This document shows positions 35,926 through 49,092 of a stretch of DNA of 64,000 nt, one piece after another (the first letter of the stretch is position 1; each line of letters starts with the position of its first letter). The notes below the pieces were generated by a model. It did not search any database. It was given only the letters and a program-made list of their open reading frames with translations, and had not been told where the DNA came from. The position numbers and the translations under genes were made by a program. Source of the stretch: Ailurus styani (lineage: Eukaryota; Chordata; Mammalia; Carnivora; Ailuridae); contig LNAC01000753.1 in NCBI GenBank assembly GCA_002007465.1, positions 523,214-587,213 of the forward strand, written 5' to 3'.

Positions 35926-36128
35926 AAAATTCCTCACTGTACGGCGCCTGGGTGGCTCAGTGGGTTAAAGCCTCTGCCTTCGGCTCAGGTCATGATCCCA
36001 GGGTCCTGGGATCGAGGCCCGAATCGGGCTCTCTGCTCAGCAGGGAGCCTGCTTCCTCCTCTCTCTCTGCCTGCCTCTCTGCCTACTTGTGATCTCTCTC
36101 TATGTCAAATAAATAAATAAAATCTTTT

Positions 36129-36197
36129 TTTTTTAAAGATTTTTTTTTATTTATTCATTTGACACAGAGAGAGAGAGATTACAAGTAGGCAGAGAGG
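36129..36197 (+). repeat. ~70-bp segment repeated after an n
   Basis: 36129-36197 matches 36199-36267 with one difference (aaagat versus aaatat). This is probably an unmerged contig overlap. Confidence 0.9.
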
Positions 36198-36198
36198 N
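36198..36198. other. Assembly gap (single n)
   Basis: A single n between two copies of the same SINE end. Confidence 0.95.
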
Positions 36199-36624
36199 TT
36201 TTTTAAATATTTTTTTTTATTTATTCATTTGACACAGAGAGAGAGAGATTACAAGTAGGCAGAGAGGCAGGCAGAGAGAGAGGAGAGAGGAGGAAGCAGG
36301 CTCCCTGCTGAGCAGAGAGCCCGATGTGGGCCTCGATCCCAGGACCCTGGGATCATGACCTGAGCCGAAGGCAGCGGCTTTAACCCACTGAGCCACCCAG
36401 GCGCCCTAAATAAAATCTTAAAAAAAAAAAAATTCCTCACTGTATTAAGCCTCTGGGAAGCCAGTGATAGAAGCCTGGTTTTGAGCAATAATTTTGTGGC
36501 TACAAATCGGGGCTGGTACTTGTAGACTGCGAGGTAGGTGAGGTTTTCTCTCCACTGGATTCTACCCTGCATTTCCAGGAATGCAAGGAGGGCTGTGGTG
36601 GTGGTGAGAAGATGTGTTCAGTCA

Positions 36625-36770
36625 GGCTCTGTCATTGTCCAGCTCTGTGACCCAAGGCAAGTTCTTCAACAACTCCCAGCTTATTCCACTTTCCCATTTG
36701 TAAAACTCTTCAAGGTTGGAGGGGTGGTGATTAAAAGAGGCAAGATACATAAAGTACGTGGCATGGGATA
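36625..36770 (+). mobile_element. MIR
   Basis: aggctctgtcattgtccagc, tctgtgacccaaggcaagtt and ccactttcccatttgtaaaa follow the MIR core and 3' wording. Confidence 0.6.
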
Positions 36771-37240
36771 CATGCTCTCTTAACTACTAGGAACATAAGT
36801 TTCCTCTTCTGCAGACTGGGAATATTAATGCTCTTTGGGACTTCTGAGATCTGTGATTGAGAGGACATCTGGAAAAAGACAGGTGCACAGTGTTCATAAA
36901 AATGGCAGCCATCATTCTTGTTAGTCTTTCCTTCTTCCCTTCCTTATGCTGCCTCTTCTCTATCCCACCATTTCCACTCTGTGGACCCTGCTTATCTACC
37001 CTAAGCCTTACCCCTTCCTGGTGATACCTTGCTATTCTCATGGATACTCTGCCCTAACATGAATGCATTCCACACTCATTTTTAGGAACTCCTCATTCTA
37101 ATGGGCAGGTGGGTCTCTGAGCAAGGTGGTGCATACTATCTGACTCTCAGAGCAACCTGTCAGCGATTTCACAAGACAGCAGCAATCATCCAAGCCAGGC
37201 TGGCAGCTCAAATAGTTAACTCCTGATTAATTAATTTAAT

Positions 37241-37297
37241 CAAGACTTGGCCAACTCATAAATCGTTCAGGCATGCCATTAACTCAAAAGTTATCTT
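37241..37297 (+). repeat. 57-bp segment repeated after an n
   Basis: 37241-37297 is identical to 37321-37377. The sequence just upstream of each copy is a similar ATTAA-rich stretch, so the overlap may be nearer 75 bp with local errors. Confidence 0.92.
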
Positions 37298-37298
37298 N
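37298..37298. other. Assembly gap (single n)
   Basis: A single n between the two copies. Confidence 0.95.
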
Positions 37299-37705
37299 GT
37301 AATTAAATTAATTAATTAATCAAGACTTGGCCAACTCATAAATCGTTCAGGCATGCCATTAACTCAAAAGTTATCTTGTTGGCTAATTGCTTAAGTGATT
37401 TTTTAAAATGTTTTAATGAACCACATTGCTATTGGATTCTGTGCTATTTATTTTTCTATCAACAAGAGAAAGGTGCATGAATGTGTGAAACAAAAAACAA
37501 AGTAAAGCAGCTCAGGTTTAGATCTGGAACTTATGCGGTGGGAAACTAGATCCACACAGTTGCAAGCTTGCCCTGGCCAGGGTTTTGAAGCCACATCGAA
37601 AGCTTTAATTCTTTCCCTCTTGCCTCCTATCACACATTCTGCTTGGAGCATGTGTCATAGGGATGCAGTGGTTTAAAAGTCAATAAACTTATGTGAGCTC
37701 ATCAC

Positions 37706-37738
37706 TTTTTTTAAAAAAAGATTTTTATTTATTTATTT

Positions 37739-37780
<42 letters not shown>

Positions 37781-37929
37781 ACAAGTAGGCAGAGCAGCAG
37801 GCAGAGGGAGAGGGAGAAGCAGGCTCTCCACCTAGCAGGGAGTCCAATGCGGGACTCGATCCCAGGACCCTGGGATCATGACCTGAGCTGAAGGCAGCCA
37901 CTTAACCGACTGAGCCACCCAGGCACCCC
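37706..37929 (-). mobile_element. Can-SINE with expanded (GA)n
   Basis: Minus-strand SINE with about 19 GA units (37741-37779). The duplication gagctcatcac (37695-37705) recurs as gagcttatcac (37930-37940), one mismatch. Confidence 0.95.
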
Positions 37930-37940
37930 GAGCTTATCAC

Positions 37941-39338
37941 TCTTATGCAAAAAATTTACCAGCCACAAACTACCAGGGGTGGTTTATAGGCTGACAATAA
38001 AATCTCTCTTGATTGCTGGATGAAGCCAGTTCTCCCTGGACATTGATGTCACCCTGTCCACCCATCTCCATACCCTCCCCTTATGCCTGTAGCCATGTGT
38101 CTTCCAGAAAGGATCCAGAGGGAATAGTGGGAAGTTTTATAGGCTCATGTGTCTGCAGAGGTGAGCAGAATGAGACCAAAGTGGATGGCAGTTCTGAGGG
38201 GACTTCCCCATTACCCTGAGTTGATGAAACAGAAAATGGGCGGAGAGTGAGAGAAAAGGAGAGAGACACAAAGGGAGTGCTAGTAGGAGAGAAGAAAGGA
38301 AAAGACAAAGGGGCAGAGATATGTAGGCAAAGTGAAAGAGAAAGAATAAAAAAATAGAAAATGATTACTCAAGAGAAAGAGCTAGAAATATAGAACTAGA
38401 AATCAAGAGATAGAAAGATAGGGAGAAAATGAGAGATCGAATGTAAAAGAGAGAGAAGAGGAAAATAGAAATTGTGAGAAAAGAGGAGAAAGAGAAAAAA
38501 TTGTGTGTGGGTGGGAGGGGGGATAAAATCACCTGGTAACTTTGTCAAGGTAACATTAACATTCCATTTATACTCTCTGAAGTTAGCTCTTAGAGAAAGT
38601 TCCAGGAGTTCATTCTTGCCATCCCTGCATCCTCTCTTATGTTCCAAGTGTTGCTTACATAATGACTCCATTGATCTAACTCCTGGATCAATTCGACATG
38701 TCACTTGTACTACAACAGAAGTGACTTAGCCCTTGAGCTCCGTGGGGTGTGACAGAAGTATGGCGCCAAGCACTTGCCCTGGTTTCTTCACTTGTATCCA
38801 GTGACTTTCACCTTCTGTGTATCAGATTTTGTCAGGCTGCCATAGAAAACGTTTGCCATCTCAGGAGACCAATGGCTTACTACCACGGGGCAGAGAACTT
38901 GGGCAAACTTGATGAGGAGTGCTCTACAGAAAGGTAAGCAGTTCAGGTTGGTCTCAGAAGGCCATGGAAAGTAGAATTATCCATATGACATTCATGTCCT
39001 AAAATCCTTACCGCCTATCATTCCTTTGTTTGTCCTTAAAGTCTGGGAAATTTTTCTTACTTAACTTTGAGTTTCCTTGTAGGCTCCAAAATACAGACAC
39101 TGCAAAATAGTAATAATAAATAAATAAGTAAGTAAGTAAGTAAATAAATAAATAAATAAAGCAATAGTCTTCATCTTTACACTGCCTATGTAAGAGTGGC
39201 ACAGGTTGTATTAACAATTCCGCACACTACATTCACACTTAAGTTGATGACTGCCTCCACTTAATTTTAGTGTAGTGTCATTTATCAACTTTTCCTTATG
39301 GTTAGTGGTTTCTGTGTCTTGTTTAAAAACTCCTTTCC
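37941..39338. other. Unique sequence with a purine-rich block
   Basis: 38225-38510 is a long GA/GAAA-rich interval. A 62-codon frame ending at a gtaagc-type donor (38749-38937) is noted under rejected items. Confidence 0.45.
39115..39162. repeat. (AAAT)/(AAGT)n microsatellite
   Basis: About 12 tetranucleotide units beginning after the atagtaataa motif. There is no adjacent SINE body. Confidence 0.9.
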
Positions 39339-39460
39339 GGGGCTCCTGGGTGACTCAGTCAGTTAAGCGTCTGCCTTTGGCTCAGGTCATCATCCCAGGG
39401 TCCTGGAATTGAGTCCCACATGGGCTCCCTGCTCAGCGGGGAGCCTGATTCTCCCTCTCC
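39339..39460 (+). mobile_element. Truncated Can-SINE at the left edge of the duplication
   Basis: The plus-strand head (ggggctcctgggtgactcag, tggctcaggtcatcatccca) runs to ctccctctcc and stops without the usual tail. It is followed at once by the start of the duplicated L1 segment, so the truncation may be an assembly artefact. Confidence 0.85.
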
Positions 39461-39462
39461 TT

Positions 39463-40024
39463 TGGCTGCAAATATCTAAAACTGATGCTGCACCATTTTA
39501 AAAAAATCTATTATTTCCTATTGTTCTGTAGTGTTACTTCTAAATACATACATTCATGGGTCTGTTTCTGGACTCTGTTCAGCTCCAGTTGTTTATTTGT
39601 CTATTCTTGCACTAATACCATTCATTTTAGCTTTCCAAAAAATCCTGATACCTTGCAGAGTAAGTTTTGCATGTTGGACTTTTTAAGAATGCCTTGGTAA
39701 TTGCATTCAGCCTGTCGATTTCTAGACAAATACATAGCCACACAAATCTGTGGGGATTTTTATTGAGATTTCACTGAATCTATCAATCAATTTGAGGGTA
39801 ATATTTTTTACCAGGTTTTCTTCATTCCCTTTGCCTCTTTCTTTCTCTGGATATATTTAAATCCAGAGTCATTACACATTCCTCCATTTATTTAGGTCTT
39901 CTTTAGTCCCCCCCCCCAATAATTAATTAATTAACTAATTAATTAATTTGTTTAGAGAGCATGCAAGCAGTGACGGGCAGAGAGAGAGTGAGAGAGAGAA
40001 TCTTAATCTCCACACTGAGTGTGG
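39463..40024 (+). repeat. First copy of a ~560-bp tandem duplication around an n
   Basis: 39463-40024 (562 bp) matches 40026-40584 (559 bp) almost exactly. I saw only a C-run length change (10 versus 7 C) and one g/a change in the (GA) stretch. The only separator is the n at 40025. The left copy starts abruptly inside a truncated SINE (39339-39460). This is most likely unmerged overlapping contig ends. Confidence 0.9.
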
Positions 40025-40025
40025 N
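40025..40025. other. Assembly gap (single n)
   Basis: One ambiguous base exactly at the junction of two nearly identical 560-bp copies. Confidence 0.95.
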
Positions 40026-40584
40026 TGGCTGCAAATATCTAAAACTGATGCTGCACCATTTTAAAAAAATCTATTATTTCCTATTGTTCTGTAGTGTTAC
40101 TTCTAAATACATACATTCATGGGTCTGTTTCTGGACTCTGTTCAGCTCCAGTTGTTTATTTGTCTATTCTTGCACTAATACCATTCATTTTAGCTTTCCA
40201 AAAAATCCTGATACCTTGCAGAGTAAGTTTTGCATGTTGGACTTTTTAAGAATGCCTTGGTAATTGCATTCAGCCTGTCGATTTCTAGACAAATACATAG
40301 CCACACAAATCTGTGGGGATTTTTATTGAGATTTCACTGAATCTATCAATCAATTTGAGGGTAATATTTTTTACCAGGTTTTCTTCATTCCCTTTGCCTC
40401 TTTCTTTCTCTGGATATATTTAAATCCAGAGTCATTACACATTCCTCCATTTATTTAGGTCTTCTTTAGTCCCCCCCAATAATTAATTAATTAACTAATT
40501 AATTAATTTGTTTAGAGAGCATGCAAGCAGTGACGGGCAGAGAGAGAGTGAGAAAGAGAATCTTAATCTCCACACTGAGTGTGG
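40026..40584 (+). repeat. Second copy of the ~560-bp duplication
   Basis: It matches 39463-40024 and then continues without a break into the rest of the antisense SINE (to 40680) and the L1. This right copy is therefore the one in proper context on its right side. Confidence 0.9.
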
Positions 40585-40680
40585 AGCCTAATGTGGGGAT
40601 GGATCTCAGGATCCCCAAATCATGATACAAACCAAAATCTAGAGTTGGACACTTAATTGACTGAGCCTCCCAGGTGCCCC
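40483..40680 (-). mobile_element. Older Can-SINE in the antisense L1
   Basis: Minus-strand SINE with an unusual (AATT)n tail, ggcagagagagagtgag, tgtggagcctaatgtgggg, and a decayed head ending cccaggtgcccc. Its first ~100 bp are repeated at 39923-40024 because of the duplication. Confidence 0.85.
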
Positions 40681-43600
40681 TCTCCCAATATTGTTTTATT
40701 GCCTTGAATTATCTTTTATTAGATTTGGTTTTATTTGATTTAATATGTTATTGTATGTAAGTATCTGTTTTAAAGTTTATTTCGTGTTTATTTCTGATCT
40801 ATATAAATGTAATCATTTTGTATTTTCTGTAGTGACCTCGTATTTAACAATTTATTGCAATAATCTGTTTGTAAGTTTAAATTTTTTTTCTGTGCATACG
40901 ATTATGTTACTTGAAAAAACACACTTGTAATTTCTGTCTTCCAATCCTTAATACCTTATATTTATTTTCATTTCTTTATTGGATTAATCTGAACCACAAA
41001 TAAAATGTTAAATAGTGATAGTGGTCTCAGGCATCCTTATCCTGACCTCAGAAGGAAAGCTTTTAATATTTCACTGTTAAGTATAATGTTTCCTGTAGGT
41101 TTAAAAAAATCAATAGATTATGAAATTTGCCTTCTTTTGTTGGTTTGCTAAGAATTTTTTTAAATTATAAATGGACATAGAATGTTATCAAGTGAGTTTG
41201 ATACCTATATTGAGGTAACTGTATGATTTTCTTTTTTATTCTATGTGAATTACCTTGATTGATTTTCATCTGTAAAGCCTATCTTTTATTCTTGTAATAA
41301 CCCACTTTGGTGATGCCATGTTATCTTTTTTAATATATTGTTGGACTTGGTTTGCTAATATTTTATTTAGGATTGTTGCACAATTTGTGATTGAGATTGG
41401 TGTGTAAGTTTCCTTTTTTATACTGTTTTTATGAGCTTTGGAATCAAAATGGTTCAATCCAGGTTGGACCAGCCTTATAAAACAAGTTAAAAGAAGTTCC
41501 CTCTTTTCCTATTTTTTTTACAAGAATTTCTGTTCTTTTGAGATAGGCATCATTTTTACTTCAATATTTGGTATGACTTGGCAGTGAAGATTTCTGGGAC
41601 TATAATTTTCTTTGTGAGAAAGATATCTTAAAGTTTTTTTAATAATGTTTTTTGAGGTATAATTTATGAAGAGTAAAATTCATTCTTTTGAAGTGTACAA
41701 TTCAAGGAGTTTTCACAAATGTATACAGTTGTGAAACCACCATCAGAATCAGTATGTGGAACACTCCTGCCACACCAGAACCTTCCCATAACCTTCAACC
41801 CCAGGCCCGGGCAACCAGGGCTCAGTCTTCCGTGCCCATCATTTTGTCTTTTCTGGAACGCTGTCGCAGTGAGATCATATGCATGCAGTCTTTGAGTCTG
41901 GCTTCTTCCACTGAGCATAATGCCTGGGAGAGTCATCTGGTTGCAGTATGTGTTGGGTTCGTTCCCCTTCATTGCTGAGTGTTGCTAGTCAAGTAAATGA
42001 AGTACCACAATTTGCTTATCCATTCAGCAATGTATGGACACTTGGGTTGTTTCCAGTTTGGGCTCTTGGACTAAAAATAGTCACCTACAGGTCTCTATGT
42101 TGGACATACATAGGAGTAAACAGCAAGGAGCAGTGACTATTGACTACTCGAGAGTGGGCTTTCTGGGTCATATGGCAAGTGTGGGTTTAACTTGACAAAA
42201 GAAAAACAAAACCACAAACTTTTTCAAAGTGGCTATTTTGCATTATCACCAGCATCTTCACCAATATTTGATATTGTAAGTTTTCCAAAAAACAGCCTTT
42301 TTAATTAGGGGGTTTTAATATGCAATTTCCTAATGAAGAATAACACTGAACATTGTTTCATGTGCTTATCTGCCACATTTATAAGTTCTCTAGTAAAGTA
42401 TCTATTAAAATCTTTTGCCCAGTTTTTATAGGGTTGCCTTCTTAGAACTTAATTGGAAGAGTCATTTATATATTTTGGATACAGATCCTTTACCAGATAC
42501 GTGTTATACAAATATTTTCTTCCAGTCAATGACTTCTTTTTTAAAGAGCAGAAATTTTTAATTTTCATGAAGTCCAGTTTTGTTCTTTTATTGCTCATGC
42601 TCTTAGTGTTATAACTAAAAATACTTTGCCTTACCCAAGTAACAAAGGGTTTTCAATATTTTCTTCTAGAAATTTTAGTTTTAGCTTTTTCTTTTAGTAT
42701 GATTTTGAGCTAATTTTTATATATGTTGTAAGTGTTCAGTTGCTTCTTAAAGTATGTACAAAAGCCTATTATTTCTTCATTGGATTAGCTTGTCAGCTCT
42801 GTCAGAACTCAATGGAATATATATGTGTGGGTCTATTTTCACACACTCTATTTCTCTATATCTATGTTTATGCCAAAATCGCATTCTTCATTACAGCAGC
42901 TTATAGTAAAACTTAAAATCAGATATTAGGGTTCCTTCAACTTCCTTGTTCTTTTTCAAAACTTCTGTGTTCCAAATATTTTTTACAAATATCTTACCAA
43001 TTTCTACGGAAGGACAAAAATAATGTCCAGCTGGGATTTTGATGGGCTTTGCGTTGAGTCTATAGATGGATGTGGGGAAAACTGACATCCTAATAATAGT
43101 TTTCCTATCCATAAACATGATACATATTTATTTAGATCTTTAATTTCTATCAGCAATGTTTTATAACTTTCTGCATCCAAGTTTTGTACATATCTTGTTG
43201 GATTTATCCCTAAACATTATATATGTTAATGTTATTATAAATAGTGTTCTAAAATTTCAATTTTCAATGACTCATTGCCAGTATACACAAACAAAACTGA
43301 TTTTTGTACTGACTGTTTTACTCTTATAATATTGCAAAATCCACTTACTAATTCTAGCTTTTTTGTAGATTCTTTGAGATTTTCTGCATAGAGAAGAGTG
43401 TCATCTGTGATTAAAGATGGGTTTATTTCTCCCTTTCTGATGACTTTTATTTCACATACTTGGCCTACTGCCCTGGCAAAGGCCACTAGTACAATGCTGT
43501 AGCAATCAGTGACAGCAGACATCCTTTTCTTGTTCGACCGTAGGATGAAAGCATTCAGTCTTTTACCATTAAATATGAGGTTAGCTGTAAGTTTCTTATA

Positions 43601-44209
43601 GAAAGTTCTGTTCTACTTCTAGTATTTTGTGAGTTTTCATCATGAATGTAACTTATATTTTGTCAAATGCTTTTTCTGCATTTATTGAACTGATCATGTG
43701 TAGTTTTTTCTTTTCACAATCTTTAGATAGGGTGAATTACAATTACTGATTTTTAAATGTTGAACCAACCAAGCATTCTTAAAATAAAACTAATTTTGTC
43801 TTTTTAAATATGTTGTAGAATTCAATTTGGTAATATTTTACTAGATATTTTTGCACTAATTTTCATCATGGGCATTACTTTATAATTTTTTCTTTTCTCA
43901 TATTATCTTTGTCCGGTTTTGGGATCAGGGTAATGCTAGCCTCATAGAATGAGTTGGGAAGTATTCCCTGTTCTTTTTTTTCCTGGAAGATTTTATGTGG
44001 AATTGGCATTATTTCTGCCTTAATTGGTAGAATTTACTGGTGCAGCAATTTGGATGTGGAGTTTTCATAATGGAAAGATTTTAAATATGAATGCATTTTC
44101 TTGACTAGATATAGGGCTATTCAGACTATCTTGGTTGAGTTCTGTTCATCTGGTATTTACAAAGGAATTTGTTCCTTTTATCTAGTTGTTGAATTTATGT
44201 TATGTTAAA

Positions 44210-44420
44210 CAGCTTTACATAATATTTCCTTATATTTTACTGTATTAAGAATGCTTAACATGAGATTTAGCTTCTTGACAAATTTGTAAATGTGTAATAC
44301 CGTATTGTTAACTGTAGGCACAGTCTTGTACAGCACATCTCTAGAACTTTCTCCTCTTGCTGAAACTGAAACTACAGACCCATTGACCAGCAACTCCCTA
44401 CTTCCCCCTTATTAACCATG
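44210..44420 (-). mobile_element. Small L1 3'-end piece within the larger antisense L1
   Basis: The order of the large L1 is broken here by sequence resembling an L1 3' end in antisense (ttgttaactgtaggcacagt, then the catctctagaac and ttgaccagcaactcc wording). ORF2 sequence resumes at about 44420 (cctgatattggtaatttgtg). I could not find a clean target-site duplication. Confidence 0.45.
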
Positions 44421-46212
44421 TGTTCTCTGTTGGATATGTAGTTATGTCCTGTTTCATTCCTGATATTGGTAATTTGTGTCTTCACTATATATATCTTGTT
44501 TTCCCTCTGATCAGTCTGCCTAGAAATTTAGCAATTTTATTCTTTTTAAAGAATCATGTTTTACTTTCATTGATTTTCACTATTTTTTTTTGTTTTGTTT
44601 TCAAATTCAGTTATTTCTGTTATCATCTTCATCATTTCCTTCCTTCTGAATATTTGGGTAGTTTGCCCTTCTTCTAATTTCTTAAGGTAGAAACTTGGAT
44701 TGTGGATTTGAAATCTTTTTTCTTTTCTAATATAAACCTTTAATGCTACATATTTCCCTCTTTACAAGGCTTTGGCTGTGTCCCACAGTTCTGATCTGTT
44801 TTCTTTTTATTTTCATTTGATTCAAATTATTCTTACTCCACCTCTGAGTTCTCATTGACTGCTCATTTAGGAGTACTATGCTTTTTAATTTCAAAATATT
44901 TAGAGATTTTTCAGATATATCACTGTTACTGATTTCTTGTTTAATTCCATTGGCAAAGAATATACTAACTAAATTTTAATTCTTTTAAATTTTTGAGATT
45001 TGTTTCATGGCACAGACCATAATCCATTGTGGTGAATATTCCATACATACATTTGGAAAGAATTCACATGGTTGAAAATAATTCATCCATACAGTTGAAG
45101 AGAATGTGTGCTCTACTGTCGTCAAGTGGAACATTCTATAATTGTCACTTAGCTCAAGTTGGCTGATAACTTTGTTCAGCTCTTCTACATTGTTATTAAG
45201 TTTATGTTTACTTGTTCTTATCATTATGTAGAGAGGAGTGTTAAAGTCTCCAAATAGGATTTTCACTTCTGTCTGGTTTTCCTTCATGTATTTAGAACCT
45301 GTTATTTGGTACATACACGGTTAGGATTAGGTCTTTTTGATCAACTGTCCCCTCTTTGATTATCTAATATCTTTATCTGTGGTAATATTCATTGTTCCAA
45401 AATCTAATTTTTCTAAAATTAATGTAGCCGCTTCCAATTTTTTTGATTAGTGTTTGCATAGCCTATTTTTTTCATCCTTTTAACTTACAAATTTATTTAT
45501 ATTTCATGGTTTCTTGTAGAGAGTGCATTTTTTTTAATCCAAGTAGACAATTTCTGCCTTTAATTTTGTGTATTTAGCCTAAATTTAATATAATTACTGA
45601 GATTGTTAGATTTAAATCAATTATATTATTTATATTGTCTCATCTGTCTTTTTTCTTTTTTCTTGTTTTCCTGGATTTTTTTGTATTAAAATTATATTGT
45701 ATATTCCACTTTATATCCACTACTGGCTTATGAGTATACTTCTTTGACAATTTATTTCATTCTTACTCTATGGATTACCATGTACTCATTAACTTGTCGA
45801 AGTTTACTTTCAAACAATATCAGGTCGCTTTAGGGTAGAGTGTAATAACTTTGCAACACTAGATTGCCATTTTCTGTCTTCCATCCTTTGAGCTATTTTT
45901 GTCAGACACTTTACTTCTACATACGTTATAAGCTCCAAAATTCAGTCCTACTCATTTGCTTAGACACGTTCTTTATAAAACAATACAAAATAAGAATAAT
46001 TGCTTTATATTTACCTTTAGTTTTACTATTTTTAGAGCTCTGTATCTCTTTGTATAATAAAGCTCTTCATTTCCACCTACTATTATTCTGCTGTCTTCAA
46101 CTTCCCTTAACATCTCTTGTTGTGCAGGTCTCCTGGCAATGAATTCTCTTAGCTTTTGTTGTCTGAAAAAAAACTTTATTTTGCCTTCATGTTTTTTTTT
46201 CTTCAATAAGGC

Positions 46213-46218
46213 TTTAAT
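46213..46218 (-). promoter_or_regulatory. Polyadenylation signal ATTAAA of the DKC1 retrocopy
   Basis: On the minus strand ATTAAA lies about 13-20 nt upstream of the poly-A tract that ends the retrocopy. The copied transcript therefore had only a few dozen nucleotides of 3' UTR and probably used this variant signal. In this pseudogene it is a fossil. Confidence 0.7.
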
Positions 46219-46246
46219 TTCTCCTTCCAACTGGACACAGTGCTCA

Positions 46247-47209
<963 letters not shown>

Positions 47210-47588
47210 CTACAGGTAACCACCATCCTCGTGGTTGACATACAGTCACTGGGCATCAAGCACATCATGCATTGTCACCATGAGGTCCTTTTCACTCATG
47301 ATTCCAGAACGAACACTCCAAAGTTCCTGTATCTGACTGCCAACTCCCAATAACAAACCAAGGTGCACACACAGTGTCCGAATATAGGTGCTGGCCCCAC
47401 AACTCACCCAAAAGATTCCTAATCTTCTCTCAGGATCATACTTGATCATCTTGCTCTCATATATGGTCCGCACTTGGAGTTGCCTCTTTAGTGCTGCAAT
47501 AAGTGGGGGTTGCTGGAATAAGGCACCTGTCAGAGTTTCTAGGACCCTAGAAAGTTGAGTTCCCCCCTTCAATAGCACTGTGTAGTCA

Positions 47589-47726
<138 letters not shown>

Positions 47727-47729
47727 TCA

Positions 47730-47969
<240 letters not shown>

Positions 47970-49049
47970 CTACATCTTCTTCTGGTAACAACTTCCGCTC
48001 CTTTTTCTTCTTCTGTTTCTTCGGCAAAATAAATACTTCCACGTCCACCATGTTGCCCTGCACAGCGTGCGAACCGCATGGGCCACCACCGAGGGAGCGA
48101 GCACAGACCTTTTGCCTTCATGTTTGAAAGACATTTTTACTAGATACAGAGTTCTGAGTTGACTTTTTTCTTTCAGCACTATAAAGATGTGGCCCCATTA
48201 TCTTCTGGTTTGCCTACATTCTGACAAAAAGTATGCCTGATGTTCATATCTTTGTTCTACTGTATTTAATGTTATTTTTTCCTCTGGCTTCTACAATTCC
48301 CCTTTATCTTTGGTGTTCAGAAATTTGACATGTGCATATGTGTGTGTGCGTGTGGGTGTGTCTGTTATTCTACTTAGGATTCTTTGAACTTCTTGCACCT
48401 GTGCTTTTTTTTTTAAGTAAAAATCTAAAATTTTCAGTCATTATCTCTTCAGTATTTATGTCTCTTCCTCTTTCTACTCTTCTAAGACTCCAATAGTACA
48501 TTTTTATTCCATTCCATATTGTCTCACAGCTCTTGATGCTCTGGGCTTGTTTTGTTGTTGATTTTATCCATATTTTTCTCTTTGTCCTGTGTTAATCATT
48601 TCTATTGCCCTATCTTCAAGTTCACTGATTCTTTCCTCAACAATGTCCAGTTCCCTTTTAAACCTATGAAAGGAATGCATCTTTGATATCAAGTTCTTTC
48701 TTTTCATTCATAGTATTTCCATTTGATTATTTTCCCCAAAAAATAATTTCACCTCTTTGTTGAAATTTTCCATCTGGTCATCCATGTTGTTCACTTTTTC
48801 CAATAGATTAGTTATCAATCATAGTTATTATAAAGTCTTGTTTGATATTAACATCTGGGTCATAGTCTAATTCTATTGATTGATTTACCTCTTAACAATG
48901 AAATTTTGTTTCTTTGTCTTTTGTGTGTTTTCTAATTTTTCATGAAATGATGACTTGGGAAAGAAGTCATTATATTTGTGAAAGGAGTGGAAACCAATAT
49001 AAATGCTATTTATGCCTGGAAATGGGCACATCTCTTTTCCTGTCAGTTT

Positions 49050-49092
49050 ATCAGAGAGAGAGAGAGAGAGAGAGTGTGTGTGTGTGTGTGTG
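49050..49092. repeat. (GA)n(TG)n compound microsatellite
   Basis: About 12 GA units directly followed by about 9 TG units, inside the 5' part of the antisense L1. Confidence 0.95.

Larger units (their letters stand above)
36127..36406 (-). mobile_element. Inverted Can-SINE nested in the SINE tail
   Basis: The 13-bp duplication taaataaaatctt is exact at 36114-36126 and 36407-36419. The element looks about 70 bp too long because its poly-A end is written twice around the n at 36198. Confidence 0.93.
35942..36428 (+). mobile_element. Mustelid-type Can-SINE carrying a second SINE in its tail
   Basis: The head and body (35942-36126) are near consensus. The tail is cut at TAAATAAAATCTT by an inverted SINE and resumes at 36407-36428. 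The outer 16-bp duplication aaaattcctcactgta is exact at 35926-35941 and 36429-36444. Confidence 0.95.
39463..41640 (-). mobile_element. Antisense L1 ORF2 fragment, partly duplicated in the assembly
   Basis: Antisense reverse-transcriptase-region text includes tgggtctgtttctggactct and tgcatgttggacttttta. At 41266-41457 the minus strand reads YTPISITNCATILNKILANQ, the start of the RT domain (normally YRPISLMN...ILNKILANRIQ). About 560 bp appear twice around the n at 40025 (see the repeat entry). A poly-T and a fresh L1 3' end begin at about 41640, marking the border with the next L1. Confidence 0.8.

Noticed and set aside
35942..36126. tRNA-like A and B boxes at SINE heads; considered as tRNA genes.
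   Set aside because: They belong to tRNA-Lys-derived Can-SINEs with CT-rich and A-rich tails and cannot fold as a mature tRNA with a proper acceptor stem.
38749..38937. 62-codon open frame ending at aaaggtaagc, a good splice-donor sequence; considered as an exon.
   Set aside because: No acceptor with a polypyrimidine tract, no recognisable protein, and donors this good occur by chance in 64 kb.
39485..40263. The same 71-codon frame occurring twice; considered as a duplicated gene.
   Set aside because: It lies within antisense L1 sequence, and the duplication is the assembly overlap around the n at 40025.
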